A stretch of DNA of 64,000 nucleotides from Butyrivibrio sp. MC2021. GTDB lineage: Bacteria; Bacillota; Clostridia; Lachnospirales; Lachnospiraceae. Each line of letters starts with the position of its first letter. The first letter of the stretch is position 1. The stretch covers positions 186,001 through 250,000 of the forward strand of contig NZ_JHXX01000003.1 of assembly GCF_000621605.1 (NCBI RefSeq), read 5' to 3'. Position numbers and translations under genes: made by a program. This document shows positions 16,684-25,000 of the stretch, piece after piece. The notes under the pieces are model-generated. The model was not told where the DNA came from, made no database searches, and saw only the letters and a program-made list of their open reading frames with translations.

Positions 16684-17202
16684 TTACTGCTTTGCATCAA
16701 ACCCGCCCGATGTGTAACCTAAACAATCGCCTGTAGTGTCTAACGCTCTGGAATAATTTGCTGTTTGCGGAGCACTCTTAGACGCCTGGATGATGTTCAT
16801 CTCGAATTGCACCATCTCCAATGAACTTAGAAGAAGTTCCTGGTTCTGGCCGTTTACACGTCTGACATTATCGGTGACACCTCTTAGTCTGTCCCGCTGT
16901 ACTGCCAGATTCTTCTGATCTTCAGGTCTTTTTTCAAGGACTACGATCAGATCGGTCAGTTTCAATGAATCAACATCCCTGTTGAGTACGTTTGCAATAT
17001 CCTTCATGGCCGTTTCACGCTTCTTTTCCAGGCCCTGGATACCGCCTATCACGCACTGCTCCTCATCCGTGATCTTCGCAAGTTCCTCAAGATCGCCCTT
17101 TATGATAATGACGGTCTTTCGGGTCGATAACTCCAGTAATTTCTCGTACATTGTGCATTCCTTGTCAAGTATTTCCACAAGGTTTTCCATAAGACTTGCC
17201 AC
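16684..17202 (-). CDS. flgN: FlgN-type flagellar chaperone
   Basis: A 172-residue helical protein with the FlgN layout: an N-terminal helix LMENLVEILDKECTMYEKLLELS, then KTVIIIKGDLEELAKITDEEQ, and a C-terminal helix with a disordered tail. I prefer the GTG at 17202, nine bases after AGGAGG. The ATG at 17211 directly abuts that site. FlgN holds FlgK and FlgL in the cytoplasm for export. It lies between flgM and the flgK genes, the standard order. Confidence 0.88.
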   Translation of the reverse strand: MASLMENLVEILDKECTMYEKLLELSTRKTVIIIKGDLEELAKITDEEQCVIGGIQGLEKKRETAMKDIANVLNRDVDSLKLTDLIVVLEKRPEDQKNLAVQRDRLRGVTDNVRRVNGQNQELLLSSLEMVQFEMNIIQASKSAPQTANYSRALDTTGDCLGYTSGGFDAKQ

Positions 17203-17248
17203 TGGAATCATCCTCCTATATTCGATTTAGTTGTAAGCGGCTCTATAA

Positions 17249-17524
17249 TCAGAGGCCTTCAAATTTTGCCAGTAACTTGTCAGCAAAAGCCTCACCACTA
17301 ACATCATAAGTACCATTTTTAATAGCAGCTTTGAGTGGAGCTACGACATCTTCCCTGATATTCGGCACTTCACTTACAGCCTGTTTGGCAACCTGGATAT
17401 CTTTTCCAATAGAAGAGAATGATACTGTATCCCTTACATCATTAGTCTTCTTGAGCTGCTGGGTCTTATTTACTTTGTTGTTTGTGTAGATCTGCTGGAC
17501 CTGACTGTATGCTTCTATTCGCAT
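17249..17524 (-). CDS. flgM: Anti-sigma-28 factor FlgM
   Basis: A 91-residue protein with the FlgM pattern: a disordered N-terminal half (MRIEAYSQVQQIYTNNKVNK), then VSFSSIGKDIQVAKQAVSEVP, DIREDVVAPLKAAIKNGTY and a final helix FADKLLAKFE. FlgM binds sigma-28 until the hook-basal body is complete and FlgM is removed. The ATG has AGGAGG nine bases upstream. It is first in the flgM-flgN-flgK2-flgK1 transcript and has two sigma-28 promoters of its own. Confidence 0.95.
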   Translation of the reverse strand: MRIEAYSQVQQIYTNNKVNKTQQLKKTNDVRDTVSFSSIGKDIQVAKQAVSEVPNIREDVVAPLKAAIKNGTYDVSGEAFADKLLAKFEGL

Positions 17525-17543
17525 AATCTTTTCCTCCTTCCCT

Positions 17544-17651
17544 GGAGTATTTTTGTTTTTCTACTTCATTTATCGGAAGAATCCTTTTTTACTTTAGCCT
17601 TTTCCAAAAACTTTTCCCCCAAAGTTTTTGGATGAAGTAGACGAATACTCC
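17544..17651. repeat. Nested inverted repeat in the flgM leader
   Basis: Three nested pairings share one centre: GGAGTAT (17544-17550) with ATACTCC (17645-17651), CTACTTCAT (17561-17569) with ATGAAGTAG (17632-17640), and CCAAAAACTTT (17604-17614) with AAAGTTTTTGG (17621-17631). The proximal sigma-28 promoter lies between the arms. A transcript from the distal promoter would fold here; one from the proximal promoter would not. Confidence 0.75.
17570..17596 (-). promoter_or_regulatory. Sigma-28 promoter of flgM, proximal
   Basis: Minus-strand TAAA (17596-17593), 16 bases, CCGATAA (17576-17570). The predicted start is about 40 bases before the flgM ATG. Confidence 0.8.
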
Positions 17652-17720
17652 GGGCAATACTTTAAACTGTTGATGTTTACTAGCTTTTCCCTGCTATGGG
17701 GAATCCTTGCTACGATAGAT

Positions 17721-17747
17721 ATATCGGATGAATTTTAAAATACTTTA
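17721..17747 (-). promoter_or_regulatory. Sigma-28 promoter of flgM, distal
   Basis: Minus-strand TAAA (17747-17744), 16 bases, CCGATAT (17727-17721). The spacing is the same as at flaG. It gives a leader of about 190 bases that contains the nested inverted repeat. Confidence 0.8.
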
Positions 17748-17800
17748 TAGTTATTTTACAATTTTTTGAATTTTTTTAAAAATTATTGTCATCCTTTGAC

Positions 17801-18019
17801 TTAGATCATGCTGTTGAAATAATCTTCTGTAACTTGTAACTGTTTCTTGAGTATTTCCTGCCACATATGAGGCCTTATCTCACCACTTCCTCTGGATACC
17901 TTCGTTCTTTTAATACTGCCATCCGGCATTACTTTTCTGTAGTAATAATGATTGGTATCCTTATATAATTCCCATCCGTCCCTTTCACAAAAACGCTTCA
18001 GTTCTTTCCATTTTGGCAT
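17801..18019 (-). CDS. HicA-type mRNA interferase toxin (putative)
   Basis: A 72-residue basic protein: WKELKRFCERDGWELYKDTNHYYYRK. The helix followed by strands and 'HYYYRKVMPDGSIKRTKV' resembles HicA, a small double-stranded-RNA-binding-fold ribonuclease with one catalytic histidine; His23 in 'TNHYYY' sits in the expected place. The gene overlaps the upstream antitoxin by 22 bases and has GGAGG in front of its ATG, so the two are translationally coupled. The partner is not HicB-like but Phd/YefM-like, which makes the pair unusual. Confidence 0.75.
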   Translation of the reverse strand: MPKWKELKRFCERDGWELYKDTNHYYYRKVMPDGSIKRTKVSRGSGEIRPHMWQEILKKQLQVTEDYFNSMI

Positions 18020-18420
18020 ACAATATCCTCCAAAATGGAATCGGTATCTAACGTCAGTGCCTTAAAGACATAGGGAATATGTCCCTTTCTGTTCGGAGCC
18101 TTAGACCAAACATTGTATTCAGAATAGAATTCCTCTGCATATTCCTTAATATATTCAGCGAGTCTTCTCTTAGTAGCTTCCAGATCAGCATCATTAACTA
18201 CAATGTCAAGTTCTCTTAGGCTCAGAGTCACACTGCCATCGTCTTCATCATACTTATCCGCAGTATACTTATATCCCGCCAAAAGTTCATTAAGAGTGGA
18301 AACATCCATAAGCGCGATATTATCATGAGTCCTTTTAATATATGCAGGCTTATCATGCACAATGGCATCAAGGGTTACTGACCAGTTTTTTCTAACATCC
18401 GTCGCATTCAAAACATTCAT
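17998..18420 (-). CDS. Phd/YefM-type antitoxin (putative)
   Basis: A 140-residue protein whose first 50 residues follow the Phd/YefM DNA-binding pattern: MNVLNATDVRKNWSVTLDAI, then KPAYIKRTHDNIALMDVSTL. The rest is acidic, helical, and likely the toxin-binding part, longer than in a typical Phd. The ATG has GGAGG seven bases upstream. The gene comes first in the operon. Its promoter overlaps a perfect inverted repeat, so autorepression by the antitoxin or the complex is likely. Confidence 0.8.
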   Translation of the reverse strand: MNVLNATDVRKNWSVTLDAIVHDKPAYIKRTHDNIALMDVSTLNELLAGYKYTADKYDEDDGSVTLSLRELDIVVNDADLEATKRRLAEYIKEYAEEFYSEYNVWSKAPNRKGHIPYVFKALTLDTDSILEDIVCQNGKN

Positions 18421-18440
18421 ATATAATCCTCCATATGTTC

Positions 18441-18481
18441 ATATTATAGCAAAGTGTACACAATGTCAACAATGTACACTT
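18441..18481 (-). promoter_or_regulatory. Promoter and operator of the toxin-antitoxin operon
   Basis: A minus-strand sigma-A promoter: TTGACA (18469-18464), 17 bases, TAATAT (18446-18441). A perfect 9-bp inverted repeat, AAGTGTACA (18452-18460) with TGTACACTT (18473-18481), brackets the -35 box. A bound antitoxin dimer would block RNA polymerase. Confidence 0.8.
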
Positions 18482-18564
18482 TTAGTCAAACAACGAGGTC
18501 GGTTCCTACTGAGGCATTTTTGCCGAGGCACCGTCCCGGGATTGCGGAAAATACCGATTTCTAG

Positions 18565-18636
18565 CGAAAAACAGCCCTGTTGGTGATAGGCTTCAATATA
18601 TATTGATATATATTGGGGGCCTGTCTCCAACAGGGC
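18565..18636 (-). terminator. Long terminator after amtB
   Basis: GCCCTGTTGG (18574-18583) pairs with CCAACAGGGC (18627-18636), with further pairing through AGGC/GCCT and an inner AT-rich hairpin (CAATATATAT with its complement). On the minus strand it is followed by TGTTTTT. A second hairpin (AGTATTTCT with AGAAATACT, about 18688-18714) lies between it and the amtB stop. Confidence 0.75.
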
Positions 18637-18742
18637 GTTAGTTATTCTATATTACTCGGTATTTCCGCCATAACCTTCCCGGATCAAGTATTTCTCCCAA
18701 TCGGAAGAAATACTAATCACCTCAAACTGCGGGAGGCTTACT

Positions 18743-20521
18743 TTACTCTACATCCTGAAGTGCGGCTACGCCTTCTTCGCCGGTACGTACCTTAACTACG
18801 CGGCTTACGTTGTAAACGAAGATCTTACCGTCTCCGATATGTCCGGTGTAAAGAGCCTTCTTGGCGGCATCAATAACCTTCTGAACAGGAATCTTGGAAA
18901 CGATGACTTCAACTTTTACCTTAGGAAGCAGTGTTGAGTCAACGGTTGCACCACGATACTTCTCTGTGGAACCCTTCTGAACGCCGCAGCCCATAACCTG
19001 TGTCATGGTCATACCGGTTACGCCCAGCTCGTTGAGGGTCTTCTTAAGGGTGTCGAACTTAGCCAGCTTGCAGATGATGGAAACCTTGTGCATTCCGGTG
19101 TCGAACTCAGGTGCAAGAGGTGCTTCAACAGCTACAGGAACTGCAGCATTCTTCTTTGCCTCAGATGCAAACTCGTAGGAATCCTCACCAAGATCTGTGT
19201 TCTCGTTAACATCAACTGTAAGAGTGTTTGAAATATCCATGATGGAGAATCCTGCATAAGCAGATGTAAGGCCATGCTCTGTGGAATCAAGACCAAGGAT
19301 CTCTTCTTCCTCTGTAACTCTAAGGCCGATAGTAGCCTTGATGATAAGGAATGCGACTGTGATTGTGACTGCTGTCCATGCTGCTACTGTTGCAAAGCCA
19401 AGGAGCTGAATTCCAAGGGTATGGAAGCCGCCGCCGTAGAAAAGACCAACTACGCCTGTCTCCTCGTTGCCGGGAGCTGTAGGTGTTGCGAAAAGACCAA
19501 CTGCGATTGTTCCCCAGATACCGTTCATCATGTGAACCGCAACGGCACCAACGGGATCGTCAACTCTGAGAACATAATCAAGGAACCAAACACCGAAGCA
19601 AACAAGAAGTCCGGCTACTGCACCGATAACGATGGCACCAAAGCAGTCTGTTACATCGCAGGGAGCTGTGATAGCTACAAGACCTGCAAGAGATGCGTTG
19701 AGGGACATTGAAACATCGGGCTTACCATACTTAACCCATGTAAATACCATTGTTACACATGTTGCTACTGCGGGAGCTACTGTTGTTGTAAGGAAAATTG
19801 AAGCAAGCTGCTCCTTAGATGTTGCTGCTGCGCCGTTGAAACCATACCAGCCAAACCAGAGGATGAAGCATCCGAGAGCGCCGATTGCAAGGTTTGAACC
19901 CGGGAATGCGTTAACTTCTTTGATCTTGCCGTCCTTGTCCTTGCTGAACTTACCGATACGGGGACCAAGTAAAGCTGCGCCGATAAGAGCTGAGATACCA
20001 CCTACCATGTGAATTGCGCAGGAACCTGCGAAATCATGGAAGCCAAGCTGCGCAAGCCAGCCGCCGCCCCAGATCCAGTGTGCCTCGATGGGGTAGATGA
20101 GACCTGAGATAACTCCTGAGTAGATGCAGTAGGATAAGAACTTGGTTCTCTCTGCCATGGCTCCTGATACGATGGTTGCTGTTGTAGCACAGAATACCAG
20201 GTTGAAAACGAAATTAGAGAAATCAAAATTTGCATAGGATGTGAAGATATCAAAGCCGGGCTTTCCGATAAAGCCTGCAAGATCTTCACCAAGTAAAAGT
20301 GAAAAACCGATGAGAATGAACATTACTGTTCCGATACAAAAATCCATGAGGTTTTTCATAAGGATGTTTCCTGTGTTCTTGGCTCTTGTAAAGCCTGCCT
20401 CCACCATGGCAAATCCTGCCTGCATCCAGAACACCAGGGCGGCTCCGATAAGGAACCATACGGCAAATACGGTACTGGTGGATGATTCCGATACCAAACT
20501 CATAATAGCTTCTTCTGTCAT
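18743..20521 (-). CDS. amtB: Ammonium transporter fused to a PII (GlnB/GlnK) domain
   Basis: A 592-residue fusion. Residues 1-420 are an Amt/Rh channel with about 11 membrane helices. The twin pore histidines are in AGSCAIHMVGG and GAVAVHMMNG, and the N-terminal FVEAGFTR-type helix is present. After a linker, residues about 475-592 form a PII domain: HKVSIICKLAKFDTLKKTL, the T-loop GVQKGSTEKYRGA with the tyrosine that is modified in many PII proteins, and TGHIGDGKIFVYNV. Free PII (GlnK) normally plugs AmtB from the cytoplasm; here the plug is tethered. The leader has an ANTAR-type hairpin-terminator. It lies downstream of gltD. Confidence 0.95.
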   Translation of the reverse strand: MTEEAIMSLVSESSTSTVFAVWFLIGAALVFWMQAGFAMVEAGFTRAKNTGNILMKNLMDFCIGTVMFILIGFSLLLGEDLAGFIGKPGFDIFTSYANFDFSNFVFNLVFCATTATIVSGAMAERTKFLSYCIYSGVISGLIYPIEAHWIWGGGWLAQLGFHDFAGSCAIHMVGGISALIGAALLGPRIGKFSKDKDGKIKEVNAFPGSNLAIGALGCFILWFGWYGFNGAAATSKEQLASIFLTTTVAPAVATCVTMVFTWVKYGKPDVSMSLNASLAGLVAITAPCDVTDCFGAIVIGAVAGLLVCFGVWFLDYVLRVDDPVGAVAVHMMNGIWGTIAVGLFATPTAPGNEETGVVGLFYGGGFHTLGIQLLGFATVAAWTAVTITVAFLIIKATIGLRVTEEEEILGLDSTEHGLTSAYAGFSIMDISNTLTVDVNENTDLGEDSYEFASEAKKNAAVPVAVEAPLAPEFDTGMHKVSIICKLAKFDTLKKTLNELGVTGMTMTQVMGCGVQKGSTEKYRGATVDSTLLPKVKVEVIVSKIPVQKVIDAAKKALYTGHIGDGKIFVYNVSRVVKVRTGEEGVAALQDVE

Positions 20522-20550
20522 AATATTTCTCCTCCTAATTATTTTTTTAT

Positions 20551-20604
20551 AAAAAAGAGAGCTGTCGGACTCCCATAAAAAAAGTCCAACAGCTCCCTTG
20601 CTGT
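20551..20604 (-). promoter_or_regulatory. ANTAR-type antitermination site in the amtB leader
   Basis: On the minus strand ACAGC-AAGGGA-GCTGT (20604-20589) forms a 5-bp stem with a hexaloop that has A at position 1 and G at position 4. Its 3' arm is also the 5' arm of the terminator GAGCTGTTGGACT/AGTCCGACAGCTC, followed by T6. The two folds exclude each other. Upstream, GGAT-ACAGTA-ATCT may be the first hairpin of the pair; it lies at the gltD stop codon. Confidence 0.8.
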
Positions 20605-20606
20605 CT

Positions 20607-22073
20607 TTACAGATTACTGTATCCCATTAAGTATTCATCAATATCTCTCGCGCAGTTCCTGCCTTCCACGATGGCCCAGACAACCAGTGACTGTCCGCGG
20701 TGCATATCCCCTGCGGTGAAGACCTTGTCAGCACTTGTCTTGTACTCACCCTCAGCTGTCTCCACAACGCCTCTTCCTGTCAGCTTTACCTTGAAGGCCT
20801 CGGCGGTGTACTCCTGACAGCCGATAAAGCCTGCGGCTATAAGAAGAAGTTCGCATTTGATCTCCTTCTCGGTGCCTTCTACCTCAGTGAGCTTGCCGTT
20901 TTCGAACTTCACCTGCACTGTCTTTATGGCTGAGAGCTTGCCGCTCTTGGTGATAAGCTCTTTTACCGTGGTCTCGTAGATCCTGGGGTCATGGCCGAAT
21001 CTCTCGATGGCTTCCTGCTGGCCGTAATCGGTCTTAAGAACCTTGGGCCATTCGGGCCAGGGGTTGCTTGCAAGTCTCTCTGTGGGCGGTGCCGGCATCA
21101 TCTCCAGCTGGGTTATGGATCTGCAGCCGTGCCGGATACAGGTTCCGACACAGTCATTACCGGTATCTCCGCCGCCTACAACCACAACGTGCTTGTCCTT
21201 GGCGCTGATGAAGGTGCCCTCTTTAAGTCCGCTCTCCAGAAGGCTCTTGGTGGTGGATTTAAGGAAATCCACGGCGTAGTGAACACCTTTTACCTCGGTG
21301 GAGTCCTTAACCCCAAGGGGTCTTGGCTTCTTGGCGCCGCAGCAGAGCGCTATGGCGTCGTACTTCTTGTTAAGCTCCTCCGCAGTGATGTCTACCCCAA
21401 CATTCACACCGGTCTTAAATACAACTCCCTCTTCCTCCATGAGCTTTCTTCTGCGGTCAATGACTTCCTTCTGAAGCTTCATGTTGGGAATGCCGTACAT
21501 CAAAAGTCCTCCGATGCGGTCCTCTCTCTCATAGACCGTTACGCTGTGGCCTCTGTGGTTCAGCTGGTCTGCCACCGCAAGGCCCGAAGGTCCGCTTCCT
21601 ATTACAGCAACCTTTTTCCCGCTCCTTACCTTGGGAATCCTGGGCTTCATATACCCTTCCCTAAAAGCGGTTTCGATGATATACAGCTCATTGTTGTGAA
21701 CCGTTACCGGATCGTCATTTACTCCGCATATGCATGCCTTCTCGCAAAGCGCCGGGCATACACGGCCTGTGAACTCCGGAAAATTACTGGTTTTAAGAAG
21801 TCTTGATAAAGCGTGGGGAATGTGCTCGTGATAGATCTCATCATTCCACTCGGGGATAAGGTTGTGAAGGGGACACCCGGTAACCATTCCCTTTAGCTTT
21901 ATGGCTGACTGACACATGGGGACGCCGCAGTTCATGCAGCGGGCACCCTGGAGCTTTCTGGCATTAGCATCCAGGCAGCTGTGAAACTCCTTAAAATTCA
22001 GGATTCTCTCGGATACAGGTATTACCTTATCCTCAACTCTTTTATATTCCAAAAAACCTGTCGCCTTACCCAT
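20607..22073 (-). CDS. gltD: Glutamate synthase (NADPH) small subunit
   Basis: A 488-residue iron-sulfur flavoprotein that supplies electrons to GltB. I chose the ATG at 22073 (MGKATGFLEYKR), seven bases after GAGGAG. The ATG at 22079 is only one base from that site. Cysteine clusters for two 4Fe-4S centres are in CMNCGVPMC and CPALCEKACIC. An FAD site (VAVIGSGPSGLAVADQL) and an NADPH site (VVVVGGGDTGNDCVG) follow. It is translationally coupled to gltB, whose stop it overlaps or touches. Confidence 0.96.
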   Translation of the reverse strand: MGKATGFLEYKRVEDKVIPVSERILNFKEFHSCLDANARKLQGARCMNCGVPMCQSAIKLKGMVTGCPLHNLIPEWNDEIYHEHIPHALSRLLKTSNFPEFTGRVCPALCEKACICGVNDDPVTVHNNELYIIETAFREGYMKPRIPKVRSGKKVAVIGSGPSGLAVADQLNHRGHSVTVYEREDRIGGLLMYGIPNMKLQKEVIDRRRKLMEEEGVVFKTGVNVGVDITAEELNKKYDAIALCCGAKKPRPLGVKDSTEVKGVHYAVDFLKSTTKSLLESGLKEGTFISAKDKHVVVVGGGDTGNDCVGTCIRHGCRSITQLEMMPAPPTERLASNPWPEWPKVLKTDYGQQEAIERFGHDPRIYETTVKELITKSGKLSAIKTVQVKFENGKLTEVEGTEKEIKCELLLIAAGFIGCQEYTAEAFKVKLTGRGVVETAEGEYKTSADKVFTAGDMHRGQSLVVWAIVEGRNCARDIDEYLMGYSNL

Positions 22074-22075
22074 TT

Positions 22076-25000
22076 TCATGCTCCTCTGGTAATCTCGTTG
22101 AATGCTTCAAGTACTGCATTTTCATGAGAAATACCCTGTTCTTCAAACTTGCCGATAGCGCTTATAACCCTCTGATAGTCATGTGGAACTATCTTCTTGA
22201 AGTGAGGGATATGGCTTTCAAAATCTGAAAGGATCTCTTTTCCAAGCTCGGAACCGGTCTCCTTGACATAGTCCTCAAGGATGTCCTTAAGCTCCTGAAT
22301 GTCGTACTTCTCGGAGAGTTCCTCTAATGAAACCATCTCCTTGTTGATCCTTCTGTAAAGATCGTGGTTAACATCCAGTACATAGGCGATTCCGCCGCTC
22401 ATACCTGCTGCAAAGTTCTTGCCGGTCTGACCAAGGATAACTGCTCTTCCGCCTGTCATGTACTCAAGACCGTGATCTCCGCATCCTGTGGCTACCGCTG
22501 TGGCTCCTGAATTTCTTACGCAGAATCTCTCGCCGGCCACACCGTCGATATAGGCCTTTCCTGAGGTTGCACCGTAGAGGGCAACGTTACCGATGATGAT
22601 ATTCTCTGAAGGCTTAAATGCTGCATCCTTGGGAGGAACAACTATGATCTTGCCTCCGGAAAGTCCCTTGCCCAGGCCGTCGTTGGCATCTCCGGTGAGC
22701 TTCATGGTCATGCCCTTTGGAATAAAGGCTCCGAAGGACTGTCCAGCACCGCCTGTAAGGTTCACCACGAAGGTGTCGTCCTTTACCTCGGTGCCAAGCT
22801 TGTCGGTGATGACGCTGCCCATGATGGTTCCGACGGCTCTGTTGGTGCTGCTTACAAGAGCATCATCCTCGTGCTTTTTGCCGCTCTCAATGTATTTCTC
22901 GAACTTTGGTAAAAGAACTGCTTCGTCCACAGTCTCTTTTAACTTAAAGTCGTAGGAATGCTTTGGATCAAAGTGCCTTGCGGAAACTCCCGCATATTCC
23001 TTGTTAAGGATCTGAGAAAGGTTGACCATCTCAGCTCTCTTGGTTATCTGTTTTTCCTTCATCTCAAGGCAGTCGGTCCTTCCGACCATCTCATCAACGG
23101 TCCTGAATCCCAGCTTCGCCATGATCTCTCTCATCTCTTCTGCGATAAAGAGCATGAAGTTCATAACATATTCGGGCTTACCCACGAAGCGCTTACGAAG
23201 AACCTCGTTCTGGGTTGCAATACCGAAGGGACATGTATCCTGGCTGCAGACCCTCATCATCATGCATCCCATGGTTACCAGCGGAGCTGTGGCAAAACCA
23301 AACTCCTCGGCCCCCAGAAGGCAGGCAATAGCTACATCTCTGCCGCTCATGAGCTTACCGTCAGTCTCAAGGATGACGTGATTACGAAGGCCGCTCTCTA
23401 TCAGTGCTCTGTGGGCCTCGGCTACGCCAAGCTCCCAGGGAAGACCTGCGTTGTGGATGGAGCTAAGGGGTGCTGCTCCTGTTCCTCCGTCATAGCCCGA
23501 TACCAGGATTACCTGGGCTCCCGCCTTGGCAACACCTGAAGCTATGGTTCCGACTCCTGCCTCAGAAACAAGCTTTACGGAAATCCTTGCCTTTCTGTTG
23601 GCATTCTTAAGGTCGTATATAAGCTGCGCCAGATCCTCGATGGAATAAATATCGTGATGTGGCGGCGGTGATATCAGTGATACACCGGGGGTTGAAAATC
23701 TTGTCTTTGCAACCCATGGATAAACCTTTTTTCCGGGAAGATGTCCGCCCTCACCGGGCTTAGCGCCCTGGGCCATCTTGATCTGGATCTCCTGAGCACT
23801 TAAAAGATATCTGCTGGATACTCCGAATCTTCCGGATGCCACCTGCTTGATGGCTGAATTCCTGATGGTGCCGAATCTCTCAGGATTCTCGCCGCCCTCA
23901 CCGGTGTTGGATTTTGCTCCTAAGGTGTTCATGGCGATGGCCATGGTCTCATGGGCTTCCTGGGAGATGGAGCCATAACTCATGGCTCCGGTGTTAAATC
24001 TTTTTACAATCTCTGCTGCAGGTTCTACCTGATCCAGAGGAATTGCCTTTTTCTTAGGTACAAACTCAAGGAGTCCTCTAAGGGTGTGAGGTCTGTCGTC
24101 ATCCACCATGGCGGTGTACTCCTTGAAGCGCTCGTAGCTGCCGCTCTGGCAGGCCTGCTGCAGTGCGATGATGGTCTGAGGATTGTAGAGATGATCCTCC
24201 TTGTCGTCGCCGCTTCTTAGCTTGTGGAAGCCTGTGCTGTCAAGGGTTGTATCGGTTCCAAGACCAAGGGGATCAAAGGCATGGTCGTGAAGGAACTTGA
24301 TACCTTCCTCGATCTCCTCTATACCGATACCACCGATACGGCTTACTGTGCCGGTGAAGTAGTTGTCGATGACTTCCTTGGAAAGGCCGATGGCCTCGAA
24401 AATCCTTGCCGACTGGTAGGACTGCAGTGTGGAGATACCCATTTTTGCCGCGGTCTTAACAATTCCGTGAAGGATTGCAAAATCGTAATCGGCGATGGCT
24501 GTGTGGTAGTCCTTATCCAGGATCCCTATATCTATCAGCTCTGAGATGCACTCATGAGCCAGATAGGGGTTGATGGCTCTTGCGCCAAAGCCCAGGATAG
24601 TTGCCATCTGGTGAACATCCCTTGGTTCGCCGCTCTCAAGGATGATGGAAACGGCGGTTCTTTTCTTGGTCCTAACCAGGTGCTGCTCCACTGATGAAAC
24701 TGCCAGAAGTGAAGGAATTGCCACGTGGTTCTCATCGATTCCTCTGTCTGAGAGGATGATGATGTTGCTTCCCTTGGCGTAGGCCCTGTCAACGGTGATG
24801 GAGAGCTGCTCAAGAGCTTTTTTAAGGGAAGTGTTCTTATAATAAAGAAGTGAAACAACCTCGCTCTTAAAGCCGGGCTGATTAAGGCTCTTTATCTTCA
24901 TAAGGTCTACCCCGGTAAGGATGGGGTTGTTGACCTCCAGAACTCTGCAGTTTTCGCCTTTTTCCTGAAGAAGGTTACCGTCGGATCCGATGAATACTGT

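Noticed and set aside
20991..21806. Plus-strand open frame opposite gltD
   Set aside because: Shadow of a well-supported iron-sulfur flavoprotein gene; no independent features.
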